A DNA stretch of 21,510 bases from JBDLSY01 sp041170585 (GTDB lineage: Bacteria; Pseudomonadota; Gammaproteobacteria; Burkholderiales; Burkholderiaceae_C): assembly GCA_041170585.1 (NCBI GenBank), contig JBEDNN010000025.1, positions 1-21,510 of the forward strand, given 5' to 3'. Below, piece after piece: positions 1-8,222 of this stretch. The position numbers and the translations under genes are program-made. The first letter of the stretch is position 1. Each line of letters starts with the position of its first letter. Under the pieces are notes generated by a model. It did not search any database, was not told the origin of the DNA, and saw nothing but the letters and a program-made list of their open reading frames with translations.

Positions 1-2652
1 TTTACCCCTACCGAGATTGAACGCAATATCCAAGCAGCGTGGACTGCAGCTGATGTGTACCGCGTTACTGAAGATGATACAAAACCTAAGTTTTATGCCT
101 GCTCAATGTTGCCGTATCCAAGCGGTAAATTACACATGGGGCATGTCCGTAACTACACTATCAACGATATGATGACGCGGCAATTACGCATGAAAGGCTT
201 TAATGTTTTAATGCCTATGGGTTGGGACGCGTTTGGTTTGCCTGCTGAAAATGCGGCCATGAAAAACGGCGTGCCACCTGCACAATGGACGCATTCCAAC
301 ATTGCGTACATGAAGCAACAAATGCAGGCCATGGGTTTGGCTGTGGATTGGTCGCGTGAAATAGCTACGTGTAACCCTGATTATTACCGCTGGAATCAGT
401 GGTTGTTTTTAAAAATGTTGGAAAAAGGCATTGCTTACCGTAAAACGCAAATAGTCAACTGGGACCCAGTCGATTTATGTGTCTTGGCTAATGAGCAAGT
501 GGTTGATGGCAAAGGCTGGCGTTCAGGGGCAGTGGTAGAAAAACGAGAAATTCCTGGTTACTATTTAAATATCACCCAGTATGCACCAGAATTATTAGAA
601 CACCTACAACACGGTTTAGACGGTTGGCCAGAGCGTGTAAAGTTAATGCAAGAAAACTGGATTGGTAAAAGCGAAGGCGTACGCTTTGCCTTTACCCATC
701 AAATTACAGATTCAAATAATGGTTTAATACAAGGCGGTAAATTATATGTATTTACCACACGTGCCGACACGATTATGGGCGTAACCTTCTGTGCAGTTGC
801 CCCCGAACACCCGTTGGCCGTTTATGCCGCTGCACACGCCGACAACGCTGTAAATATTCAAGCGTTTATTGCAAAATGTGCCGAAGGCGGCAGTACCGAA
901 GCCGAATTAGCAACACAAGAAAAGCTAGGTATTAACACAGGCTTAATAGTCATTCACCCATTAACGGGCGAAGCCATTCCTGTTTGGATTGGTAATTATG
1001 TCTTGATGAGTTATGGCGATGGGGCAGTGATGGGCGTACCCGCACACGACGAACGTGATTTTGCCTTTGCCAAAAAATATGGTTTAGCGATTAAACAAGT
1101 TATTGCACAAGGCAGCCACACTTTTAGCGATACTAACTGGCAAGATTGGTACGCTAGCAAAGACGGACAATGTATTAACAGTGGTGAGGCTTTAGACGGC
1201 TTAAATTTTAAAGCGGCAGTAAGTCAAGTGGCACAACTAATGATTGCCAAAGGTTTAGGTGAGTCTAAAACTACATGGCGTTTACGCGATTGGGGTGTAT
1301 CACGCCAACGCTATTGGGGAACGCCAATCCCGATTATTCATTGCGATGAACATGGTGCCGTGCCTGTACCCGAACAAGATTTACCTGTGGTATTGCCTGA
1401 TGATTGCGTGCCTGATGGCAGTGGCAACCCCTTGCAACACCATGTTGGTTTTCATGCAGGGGTAACGTGTCCAATATGTGGTCAAGCAGCGCGGCGTGAA
1501 ACCGATACGATGGATACATTTGTAGACAGCTCATGGTATTTTTTACGGTATTGTGATCCACACAATGCTGATGCAATGACTTCTTCAGCAACGCAATATT
1601 GGTTGAAAGGCGGTATGGATCAATATATTGGTGGGATTGAACACGCAATTTTACATTTACTCTATGCCCGTTTTTGGACAAAAGTTATGCGTGATTTAGG
1701 TTTGTTCGGTGATACTGCTATAGATGAACCCTTTAAAAAATTATTATGTCAAGGCATGGTGTTAAACCATGTGTATAGCCGTAAAACGGCTAAAGGTGGG
1801 ATTGAATATTTTTGGCCGCACGATGTAAATAATACTTTCGGGACAGATGGGCGGGTGAATGGTGCGACTTTAAAAGCAGATGGCAGCACGGTTGATTACG
1901 GCGGCATCAGTACTATGAGTAAATCTAAAAACAATGGGGTAGACCCGCAAGATATTATTAACCGTTATGGTGCGGATACAGCACGGTTATACATGATGTT
2001 TACCGCTCCACCCGAGGCAACTTTGGAATGGAATGACTCGGCAGTAGAAGGCAGTTATCGGTATTTACGCCGTGTATGGAATTTTGCGGTGAAATACCAA
2101 GCAGCCATTACCGCAGGTATGCGTACATTAGATGTTACGTTATTGAATCCAGCAGCCAAAACATTACGCCGTGAGATACATACTTTACTTAAACAAGCCA
2201 ATTTTGACTATGAGCGTATGCAGTACAACACTGTTGTATCCAGTTGTATGAAAATGTTAAACACTTTGGAGGAGGCTGCACCCACATTAAACCTTGAAGA
2301 CCATACGGTATTAGCTGAATGTACAGGGATTTTATTGCGTGTTTTGTACCCTGTTTGTCCGCATATGACTAGCCAATTATGGACTGATTTAGGCTATGCA
2401 ACGGTACATGGCAATTTATTAGATACGCCTTGGGCTGTGGTAGATGAAGCCGCTTTAATTAAAGATGAATTAGAGTTAATGTTGCAAGTCAATGGCAAAT
2501 TACGCGGTTCAATTATGGTCGCCGCTTCTGCGGACAAAGCCGCGATTGAGGCTGTTGCCCTTGCCAGCGAAGCGTTTAATAAAACTGCTGTTGGTATGCC
2601 TGCTAAAAAAATAATTGTCGTTATGGGGCGATTGGTGAATATTGTGGTGTAA
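1..2652 (+). CDS. leuS: Leucyl-tRNA synthetase (5' end outside window)
   Basis: Class I aminoacyl-tRNA synthetase that charges tRNA-Leu in the cytoplasm. The reading frame is open from base 1; the encoded FTPTEIERNIQAAW aligns with the usual LeuRS N-terminus about five residues in, so only a few codons are missing. The GTG at 55 is internal and not the start. The class I HIGH signature is HMGH at 133-144, preceded by the MLPYPSG block. The CP1 editing domain follows (TTRADTIMG at about 754-780, GVPAHDERD further on). The KMSKS loop reads TMSKS at 1912-1926, with Thr for the first Lys but the critical second Lys kept. An anticodon-binding helical domain and a C-terminal domain (QVNGKLRG) complete it. 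The 883 visible residues are close to full family length. A strong terminator follows, so it probably ends its transcript here. Confidence 0.97.
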   Translation, partial: FTPTEIERNIQAAWTAADVYRVTEDDTKPKFYACSMLPYPSGKLHMGHVRNYTINDMMTRQLRMKGFNVLMPMGWDAFGLPAENAAMKNGVPPAQWTHSNIAYMKQQMQAMGLAVDWSREIATCNPDYYRWNQWLFLKMLEKGIAYRKTQIVNWDPVDLCVLANEQVVDGKGWRSGAVVEKREIPGYYLNITQYAPELLEHLQHGLDGWPERVKLMQENWIGKSEGVRFAFTHQITDSNNGLIQGGKLYVFTTRADTIMGVTFCAVAPEHPLAVYAAAHADNAVNIQAFIAKCAEGGSTEAELATQEKLGINTGLIVIHPLTGEAIPVWIGNYVLMSYGDGAVMGVPAHDERDFAFAKKYGLAIKQVIAQGSHTFSDTNWQDWYASKDGQCINSGEALDGLNFKAAVSQVAQLMIAKGLGESKTTWRLRDWGVSRQRYWGTPIPIIHCDEHGAVPVPEQDLPVVLPDDCVPDGSGNPLQHHVGFHAGVTCPICGQAARRETDTMDTFVDSSWYFLRYCDPHNADAMTSSATQYWLKGGMDQYIGGIEHAILHLLYARFWTKVMRDLGLFGDTAIDEPFKKLLCQGMVLNHVYSRKTAKGGIEYFWPHDVNNTFGTDGRVNGATLKADGSTVDYGGISTMSKSKNNGVDPQDIINRYGADTARLYMMFTAPPEATLEWNDSAVEGSYRYLRRVWNFAVKYQAAITAGMRTLDVTLLNPAAKTLRREIHTLLKQANFDYERMQYNTVVSSCMKMLNTLEEAAPTLNLEDHTVLAECTGILLRVLYPVCPHMTSQLWTDLGYATVHGNLLDTPWAVVDEAALIKDELELMLQVNGKLRGSIMVAASADKAAIEAVALASEAFNKTAVGMPAKKIIVVMGRLVNIVV

Positions 2653-2672
2653 AGGGGGTTAAAAATAAGGGT

Positions 2673-2723
2673 ATAAGATAGGCGATTGTTTAGTGTAATT
2701 TTTACACGCCTATCTTATTTTAA
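2673..2723 (+). terminator. Rho-independent terminator of leuS
   Basis: A perfect 12-bp stem, ATAAGATAGGCG (2673-2684) with CGCCTATCTTAT (2707-2718), is followed at once by a T-rich run. The loop holds a second, competing inverted repeat, GTGTAA / TTACAC (2693-2698, 2702-2707). It begins 20 bp after the leuS stop. Confidence 0.8.
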
Positions 2724-2774
2724 TTTATTTTTAGTTTATTTTTAATTGTATAAAAATGTATTTAAGGAAAAATA

Positions 2775-3155
2775 ATGACTGACCAAGAGTTAAAAGATTT
2801 AGTCGCAGGCCTTGCAGTGGTACAAGCTAAAACCGATGAAGCCATGAAAAAAACTGATGAAGCCATGAAAATAACCGATGTACAAATGGCTAGAACTGAC
2901 AAAAAATTTGCCAATATGCTTGAAATGATGACGGGTATTAGCACCAGTCAAGGCTTAGTTTCGGAAGAGTTTTTTTATAATTGTCTTGCCGATACTTTAA
3001 CGGTGGCTGGAATTAAATACGATACGATTGATAAAAACATCAAGCAAAAAGTCAATGGTAAATGGTTGGAAGTAGATTTATTGTTAGAAAACGGTTCAAA
3101 TATCGCTCTGATTGAAGTGAAATACCGTGGTGGTTTCTATGAAGCAATATTTTGA
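2775..3155 (+). CDS. PD-(D/E)XK nuclease-like protein, 3' truncated
   Basis: A 126-aa protein of the DUF3782-like type: an N-terminal coiled coil followed by a restriction-endonuclease-like fold. A good Shine-Dalgarno (AAGGAA) sits 6 bp before the ATG. Residues 20-45 form a charged coiled coil built from heptads (TDEAMKK repeated), encoded by a 21-bp tandem duplication at about 2829-2870. Residues 100-116 carry the nuclease-like signature WLEVD...IALIEVK, with Asp101, Glu114 and Lys116. Members of this family that I recall continue for several helices beyond the ExK strand; here the protein stops after ten more residues (YRGGFYEAIF), right where a GC-rich repeat begins. It is therefore probably a decayed or insertion-truncated gene. 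Its biological role is not established; association with mobile DNA or restriction is only inference. Confidence 0.6.
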   Translation: MTDQELKDLVAGLAVVQAKTDEAMKKTDEAMKITDVQMARTDKKFANMLEMMTGISTSQGLVSEEFFYNCLADTLTVAGIKYDTIDKNIKQKVNGKWLEVDLLLENGSNIALIEVKYRGGFYEAIF

Positions 3156-3200
3156 CCACCCCGTCAGGCTAGACCTGCCACCCCTCCTTTGGAGGGGAAT
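3156..3200. repeat. GC-rich double-hairpin repeat at the truncated gene's 3' end
   Basis: A GC-rich island in an AT-rich neighbourhood, starting immediately after the TGA of the truncated gene. It contains a short inverted repeat, CAGG-ctaga-CCTG (3165-3177), and a perfect 7-bp hairpin, CCCCTCC-ttt-GGAGGGG (3181-3197). No clear T-run follows on either strand, so it is more like a dispersed palindromic repeat than a normal terminator, though it could slow transcription of ppa arriving from the other side. No second copy exists in the window. Confidence 0.55.
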
Positions 3201-3258
3201 GTATTTTAAAAACCATGAATGACTAAAAGAATATTTTGTAAAAATAACTGAAGCACAA

Positions 3259-3795
3259 TTAAACTAAATTAGCTTTATAACGTGCTTGACCTTCAACAAT
3301 TTCTTGTTTAGCTTCAGATGAATCAACCCAGCCTTCAACTTTGACCCATTTACCGGGTTCTAAATCTTTATAATGCTCAAAAAAATGTTGAATTTGTGCC
3401 AAACGCTCTGGGGCAACATCTTCGGGCTTATTCCAATGTTTATACCAAGGCAAAGCTTTATTAATTGGAACAGCTAATAATTTAGCATCGCCACCGGCTT
3501 CATCACTCATTTTAAGCATACCCAACGGACGGCATTTTACTACGCACCCCGGAACCAATGGAAACGGCGTAATCACCAACACATCAACAGGGTCACCATC
3601 ATCAGAAATAGTGTGTGGGATATACCCATAATTACATGGATAATGCATAGAAGTACCAATAAATCGGTCTACAAACAACGCTCCTGTCGCTTTATCAACT
3701 TCATATTTGACTGGTGGAGCATTCGCAGGAATTTCAATAATCACATTAAATTCTTCAGGCGACTTATCGCCCACAGTAACACGGTCTAAGTTCAT
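3259..3795 (-). CDS. ppa: Inorganic pyrophosphatase
   Basis: Soluble family I pyrophosphatase that hydrolyses PPi to two phosphates and pulls biosynthetic reactions forward in the cytoplasm. Its 178 aa matches the usual bacterial length (E. coli about 176). The family signature DGDPVD is at residues 66-71, with the metal-binding acidic residues, and the preceding block MHYPCNYGYIPHT is intact. The ATG at 3793-3795 has a good Shine-Dalgarno (TGAGGA) in front. It is transcribed divergently from nrdB across a 413-bp AT-rich region, and its leader contains six 9-10 bp repeats. Monocistronic by context. Confidence 0.97.
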   Translation of the reverse strand: MNLDRVTVGDKSPEEFNVIIEIPANAPPVKYEVDKATGALFVDRFIGTSMHYPCNYGYIPHTISDDGDPVDVLVITPFPLVPGCVVKCRPLGMLKMSDEAGGDAKLLAVPINKALPWYKHWNKPEDVAPERLAQIQHFFEHYKDLEPGKWVKVEGWVDSSEAKQEIVEGQARYKANLV

Positions 3796-3805
3796 AAATC
3801 CTCAC

Positions 3806-3864
3806 ATTAAAAATATTAAAAAATACTAAGAAACACTAAACAATATTAAAGAACATTAAAAGAT
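3806..3864. repeat. Six 9-10 bp phased A-tract repeats upstream of ppa
   Basis: Units read attaaaaat, attaaaaaat, actaagaaac, actaaacaat, attaaagaac, attaaaagat: consensus AYTAAANAAY, end to end. The 10-bp period matches the helical repeat, so the A-tracts are in phase and the DNA is expected to be curved. They lie 11-70 bp upstream of the ppa start on its coding strand. Confidence 0.75.
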
Positions 3865-4132
3865 GCTGCAAGTTAAATAAACCCATCATTTTAACAAAAC
3901 ATCTTGTATTAAATAATATACAACAGCTGACTTATAAATATTTATATGGTTTTATAATTTTTTATTGATTATTATTTAATTAATAAACCTTAAAAGTAAA
4001 AGTTTGAATCAAAGTTTTTAAAAATCCTGTTTATCATTTAATCTTAAAAATCTTGATTCTAACAATTATTTTAAATATTTATATATAGCAATCACGGCAT
4101 TTAATTTGATTTAAAGCATCTAAAATATAAAC

Positions 4133-4177
4133 AATACAAATAATACAAATAATACAAATAATACAAATAATACAAAT
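4133..4177. repeat. Five exact tandem copies of AATACAAAT
   Basis: Perfect 9-bp unit repeated five times, ending 31 bp before the nrdB ATG, so it would lie in the promoter or the 5' leader of nrdB. Uniform copies suggest recent slippage expansion. Confidence 0.9.
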
Positions 4178-4208
4178 AACATTAATTAAAAAACTTAAGG
4201 AATTATTT

Positions 4209-5360
4209 ATGTCATTATCATGGGACGAACCTATTGCTACAGCCGTTAAACTAAATACGAATGATACGGCCGTATTGTCTGAACGCGAATTAAATTCAGC
4301 CAATGAACCGATTTTAACAACAGCTGCCGTCGCTGACGTGGCACGGCGAGTGAATGCTGCTGATAAACGTATTATTAATGGAGCGACCGATGTTAATCAA
4401 TTAGTGCCGTTTAAATATACGTGGGCGTGGGATAAATACTTAAAAACGTGTGCAAATCACTGGATGCCACAAGAAATTAGTATGCAACGTGATATTGAAT
4501 TGTGGAAAAATCCAAATGGCTTAACCGAAGATGAAAGACGTATTGTTAAGCGTAATTTAGGTTTTTTTGTAACGGCAGACTCTTTAGCAGCTAATAACAT
4601 TGTTTTAGGGACTTATCGCCATATTACTGCCCCAGAATGCCGCCAATTTTTACTGCGTCAAGGCTTTGAAGAAGCCATTCATACTCATGCATACCAGTAT
4701 ATTGTGGAATCGTTGGGCATTGATGAATCGGAAATTTTTAATGCTTACCACGAAGTTCCTAGTATTCGTGCTAAAGATGAGTTTTTAATTCCGTTTATTG
4801 ACACATTATCTGACCCGCATTTTAAAACAGGTACGCATGAAGATGACCAAACTTTATTGCGTTCTTTAATCGTTTTTGCCTGTTTAATGGAAGGGTTGTT
4901 TTTTTATGTTGGTTTTACGCAAATTTTGGCATTAGGGCGTCAAAATAAAATGACGGGGGCTGCTGAACAATATATGTATATTTTGCGTGATGAGTCAATG
5001 CACTGTAATTTTGGTATTGATATGATTAATACGATTAAATTAGAAAATCCAAAATTATGGACGGCGGCATTTAAAGAGGAGATTAAAGGTTTGTTTCTTG
5101 AAGCAGTAGACTTAGAGTATGCCTATGCTGAAGACACTATGCCACGCGGTGTATTGGGTTTAAATGCCCAGATGTTTAAAGAGTATTTACGTTATATTGC
5201 TAACCGCCGTGCTGTACAAATCGGTTTAGATCCTTTATTTCCTGAAGCAACCAATACTTTTCCGTGGATGAGTGAAATGGTTGATTTAAAGAAAGAGCGT
5301 AATTTTTTTGAAACGCGCGTCATTGAATATCAAAGTGGCGGGGCTTTAAGCTGGGAATAA
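4209..5360 (+). CDS. nrdB: Ribonucleotide reductase class I, beta subunit
   Basis: Radical-generating small subunit of aerobic ribonucleotide reductase; it pairs with NrdA to make dNTPs. The ATG follows AAGG at 4197-4200. Its 383 aa is the length of betaproteobacterial NrdB. The dimetal ligands are visible: Asp124 (VTADSLAANN), Glu155 and His158 (FEEAIHTHAY), Glu228 (LMEGLFFY), Glu262 and His265 (ILRDESMHCNFG). The radical tyrosine is Tyr162, at the place where the otherwise similar Chlamydia enzyme (class Ic) has Phe, so this should be a tyrosyl-radical enzyme. The C-terminal tail that docks into NrdA is intact. Unusually, no nrdA lies next to it: ppa is upstream in the opposite direction and a helicase converges from downstream. 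Confidence 0.97.
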   Translation: MSLSWDEPIATAVKLNTNDTAVLSERELNSANEPILTTAAVADVARRVNAADKRIINGATDVNQLVPFKYTWAWDKYLKTCANHWMPQEISMQRDIELWKNPNGLTEDERRIVKRNLGFFVTADSLAANNIVLGTYRHITAPECRQFLLRQGFEEAIHTHAYQYIVESLGIDESEIFNAYHEVPSIRAKDEFLIPFIDTLSDPHFKTGTHEDDQTLLRSLIVFACLMEGLFFYVGFTQILALGRQNKMTGAAEQYMYILRDESMHCNFGIDMINTIKLENPKLWTAAFKEEIKGLFLEAVDLEYAYAEDTMPRGVLGLNAQMFKEYLRYIANRRAVQIGLDPLFPEATNTFPWMSEMVDLKKERNFFETRVIEYQSGGALSWE

Positions 5361-5385
5361 ATATAGAATTATGTAACTATTTAAG

Positions 5386-5423
5386 TAAGCCATTGCCTTA
5401 TTGTATTAAATTAGCGTGGCTTA
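5386..5423. terminator. Weak hairpin between nrdB and helicase
   Basis: TAAGCCA (5386-5392) pairs with TGGCTTA (5417-5423) over a 24-base loop, between two convergent genes. No good T-run follows on either strand, so a terminator role is only suggested by position. Confidence 0.3.
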
Positions 5424-5440
5424 AATGCATCTCATATACT

Positions 5441-7615
5441 TTAGTCTGTTTGTGTTGAGGTGTGTTGTATGGATAATTGTGTTTCACAATACGTCAGTAG
5501 TGCATCTAGGTTATTGATGGGTGTAAATTCTGGAATGCAATGCAGTAGTTTTTTACCGTAAGCTGTGTTGTGTAAGCGTGTATCTAATACACTAATAATT
5601 CCCCAATCTTGTTCAGTACGAATCAGCCGCCCTGTGCCTTGTTTAAGTATTAAGCCTGCTTCGGGAACTTGCACCGTATTAAAAGCAGATTCACCTAAGG
5701 CTTCACAGGTACGTAAGCGAGCTGCTAATACAGGGTCATCGGGCTGGGCAAACGGTATTTTATCAATAATGACCGCATTTAATAAATTGCCTGGTAAATC
5801 TAAACCTTCCCATAAAGCCGCTGCCCCTACTAACACAGACCTTGAGTTGCTACGAAAATATGCCAACATAGCTGTGCGGCCATGTTCTAATTGAGACAAT
5901 ACTTCTATGGGGGCTTGCCCAGTGATACTAGACCATTGATTTAAAGTGTAACGCAAGGCTTCACTCACACGGGCAACGGCTTTACGACTGGTACACAATA
6001 CGACAGTGCGTCCTCCTAAGACACCTGCAATTTCAGCGACATGAGCCGCTACAGACACGGCATGTTCTGATGTGTTGGGTGCTGGAAAATTATGGCTAGA
6101 AGGAATAAATACCCGCCCTTGTTCCGCATAGTTGAATGGACTTTGTACAATCAAGGTGTCGCATAACTCTTCAGGTAAGCCCAATGCTGCTTGAGTATGA
6201 TTAAATTTGTTTGCATGTGCTAAAGTTGCTGATACAAAAATCCACGGTTTTGTACCCTGTTTATTGAGGGTAGTTGCTAACTCGCCTACTTGCATCGCTG
6301 AATTTAATGGCGTGATATGAAAGCGTAATGTATGCTCCAAGCGTTCATACCAAAACACTAAATTATGTTTATATTGTGATGTACACTCTGTACTGTCACT
6401 TTGGTCATTGTGATTGTCGTTGTTTTTATTAAGAATATTATTATTATTATTATTATTGTTATTGTTGTTATCAGTAAACTGCTCCAAAGTATTGATAGAA
6501 AATTCAATACAGGCATTGATAGTATTATTTAATTCAATACCGCGTTGATATAAATTGTCTAATTCAGGGCTATTGTCTTTAATGGCTTGTAATATTTGGT
6601 TTAATTCATCTTGTTTTTGTGCCATTTGCTTAAGCATATTGAATACCTTTGAAGTATCAACCGATTTAATATTGCCAAGCACTATGTTGTCTAAAGAAAA
6701 ACGCCCTAATGGGGCAACAAACAATAACTCCCGTACTGCGACTTGAATTTCATGGCTATACACACGAACATCACTGCTATTAGCAGTGTATAAACCAGCG
6801 GCACTAGCAGCCGTTCTTGCCCACTCTAGCACGGCACTAGATGACCACGTTTGCCCAAAAAACCCTAGAGCAGCAGTTGCCATTTGGTGTGCTTCGTCTA
6901 CGACGACTACATCGCAATCGGGCAACATAGCATCAATACCTTGTTTACGCATAGCAATGTCAGCACACAACAGATGGTGATTAACTACGACTACATCAGC
7001 TGCCATCGCTGCTCGTTTTGCTTGCGCGGTATGGCACTGTTTAATCTCTGGGCATTGTGCGCCTAAACATTGATCGGGTCTAGCGGTAGCGTGTTGCCAT
7101 ACAGGGCTATCCTCGGGCAATGCGGGCATATCACCGCGTTCGCTTACCAAACCTTGTTGTACTGCCATTTGGATTGATTTTAAATCATTAATATGTTGTC
7201 GTTCAATAAAGCTACCTTGACGTAAGGCGTCATTAAGGCGTTGCACACATACATAATTTTGACGGCCCTTTAGTTTAGCTATCTGTGCTGTAGTATTTAA
7301 AGCCCGTAATAAGGCAGGTACATCGCGGTCGGCCAACTGGTCTTGTAAATGCTTACTATGGGTAGAAATCAGTATTTTTTTACCACTTAATAATGCTGGT
7401 AGCAAATATGCCAGCGTCTTTCCTGTGCCAGTACCTGCTTCAGCCAATAAAATACGTTTTTGATTAATTGTATTGTCAATAGCTTGTGCCAGTTGTAATT
7501 GACTTTCACGAAATTTCCAGCCAGAAAATTCTTTTTTTAAATGACTATTTATTGAAAAATAATCGCTTAAATTATATTTGTCTGTTGAAAGACTAGGGCG
7601 TTCAAAATGACTCAT
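5441..7615 (-). CDS. Fe-S ATP-dependent DNA helicase, DinG/YoaA family
   Basis: Superfamily 2, XPD-like 5'-3' DNA helicase, expected in DNA repair or replication-conflict resolution. Walker A is GTGTGKT at residues 61-67 and the DEAH box is at 240-243. Four cysteines that would hold a [4Fe-4S] cluster are Cys123, Cys183, Cys188 and Cys194, with the spacing of the DinG/XPD iron-sulfur insert. The second RecA domain has FVSATLAHANKF, the GAAALWEGLDLPG block and the last motif QGTGRLIR. Of note is a run of 11 Asn at residues 383-393 inside the helical Arch-like insert (between DEAH and SATL), encoded by AAT/AAC codons at 6437-6469, followed by a polar Asn/Asp/Ser linker. At 724 aa it is about DinG size (716), but part of that is the repeat insert. 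DinG versus YoaA cannot be settled by eye. Confidence 0.9.
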   Translation of the reverse strand: MSHFERPSLSTDKYNLSDYFSINSHLKKEFSGWKFRESQLQLAQAIDNTINQKRILLAEAGTGTGKTLAYLLPALLSGKKILISTHSKHLQDQLADRDVPALLRALNTTAQIAKLKGRQNYVCVQRLNDALRQGSFIERQHINDLKSIQMAVQQGLVSERGDMPALPEDSPVWQHATARPDQCLGAQCPEIKQCHTAQAKRAAMAADVVVVNHHLLCADIAMRKQGIDAMLPDCDVVVVDEAHQMATAALGFFGQTWSSSAVLEWARTAASAAGLYTANSSDVRVYSHEIQVAVRELLFVAPLGRFSLDNIVLGNIKSVDTSKVFNMLKQMAQKQDELNQILQAIKDNSPELDNLYQRGIELNNTINACIEFSINTLEQFTDNNNNNNNNNNNILNKNNDNHNDQSDSTECTSQYKHNLVFWYERLEHTLRFHITPLNSAMQVGELATTLNKQGTKPWIFVSATLAHANKFNHTQAALGLPEELCDTLIVQSPFNYAEQGRVFIPSSHNFPAPNTSEHAVSVAAHVAEIAGVLGGRTVVLCTSRKAVARVSEALRYTLNQWSSITGQAPIEVLSQLEHGRTAMLAYFRSNSRSVLVGAAALWEGLDLPGNLLNAVIIDKIPFAQPDDPVLAARLRTCEALGESAFNTVQVPEAGLILKQGTGRLIRTEQDWGIISVLDTRLHNTAYGKKLLHCIPEFTPINNLDALLTYCETQLSIQHTSTQTD
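6437..6469. repeat. In-frame (ATT)7 microsatellite / poly-Asn tract
   Basis: Seven exact ATT triplets on the plus strand at 6437-6457, followed by four related codons, give 11 consecutive Asn in the minus-strand helicase. A triplet unit keeps the frame if it expands or contracts. Confidence 0.9.
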
Positions 7616-7667
7616 AGAATAGTGTATTCGCTTAGCTAAAATAAAATGTGTTGCTCTTTTTAATATG

Positions 7668-7697
7668 TTGTATGTACTGTACTATGCGTCATATAAT
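7668..7697 (+). promoter_or_regulatory. Sigma70-like promoter for the gspG operon
   Basis: TTGTAT (7668-7673), 18-bp spacer, perfect TATAAT (7692-7697), placed 51 bp before the gspG ATG. A short direct repeat (ATACGTA twice) overlaps the downstream side. The surroundings are less AT-skewed than other spacers here, which makes the match more credible. Confidence 0.5.
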
Positions 7698-7748
7698 ACG
7701 TAATACGTAATGTATGTCTATTTAGTGTAAACAATAAATAATAAAATC

Positions 7749-8219
7749 ATGTCAAAAAATACTGCTTTTATACCATCATACCGTTTTAATGCTACACGCA
7801 AGCCAATACAAAAAGGGTTTACACTCATTGAGTTATTGGTTGTGATGTTAATTTTAGGGGTACTGGCCGCCTTAATTGTTCCAAAAATACTAGGACGTGG
7901 TGACGATGCCCGTGCTACAGCGGCCAAAGTAGATATCGCTAATGTCAAAAATGCTCTAAAAATGTATTATTTAGATAATCAACGCTATCCTACTACTGCT
8001 CAAGGTTTAGAAGCCTTAATTACTAAACCCAGTATTCAACCTATACCTAGCTCTTGGAAAGCAGGCGGATATTTAGATAAATTACCTAAAGACCCGTGGG
8101 GAAATTCCTATATTTATTTGCGTCCGGGTGTACGCAGCGATATTGATGTGTTTAGTTATGGTGCTGATGGAAAAGCAGGTGGCGATCCAAATACCGTAGA
8201 TGCAGATATCATGGAATAA
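7749..8219 (+). CDS. gspG: Type II secretion major pseudopilin GspG
   Basis: Main subunit of the periplasmic pseudopilus that drives type II secretion. The 156-aa protein has a basic 23-residue leader ending in Gly23; prepilin peptidase would cut before Phe24 (GFTLIELLVVMLILGVLAAL), with the usual Glu at +5. GspG hallmarks follow: RYPTTAQGLEALI, LPKDPWGNSYIY, and the calcium-binding C-terminal loop FSYGADGKAGGDP. First gene of a gspG-H-I-J-K run with very tight spacing (3 bp to gspH). The genes for GspC-F and GspL-N are not in the window. Confidence 0.97.
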   Translation: MSKNTAFIPSYRFNATRKPIQKGFTLIELLVVMLILGVLAALIVPKILGRGDDARATAAKVDIANVKNALKMYYLDNQRYPTTAQGLEALITKPSIQPIPSSWKAGGYLDKLPKDPWGNSYIYLRPGVRSDIDVFSYGADGKAGGDPNTVDADIME

Positions 8220-8222
8220 ATT

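Larger units (their letters stand above)
3796..4208. other. Divergent ppa / nrdB intergenic region
   Basis: A 413-bp, very AT-rich stretch with no credible gene. It holds the ppa-side A-tract repeats (3806-3864), an inverted repeat TTGTAT-(8)-ATACAA at 3904-3923 that could be an operator or part of a promoter, and five exact 9-mers before nrdB (4133-4177). A start codon frame of 74 codons on the minus strand (4079-4303) is only the 9-mer repeat read as Ile/Cys codons. Promoters for both genes must be here, but the base composition makes any -10/-35 choice ambiguous. Confidence 0.6.

Noticed and set aside
1334..1681. Minus-strand 115-codon frame inside leuS
   Set aside because: A shadow of a highly conserved synthetase frame with no independent support.
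4074..4090. Possible NrdR box (TTATATATAGCA) before nrdB
   Set aside because: Only the AT core fits the consensus, the outer bases do not, and no second box occurs at the usual distance.
4133..4177. CRISPR-like array
   Set aside because: The units are 9 bp with no spacers: a simple tandem repeat.
4232..4243. attgctac, resembling a MITE end, inside nrdB
   Set aside because: Only 8-9 bases match, with no partner end; it is conserved coding sequence.
4079..4303. Minus-strand frame rich in CIICIICII
   Set aside because: It is the AATACAAAT repeat translated; no ribosome site and it overlaps the start of nrdB.
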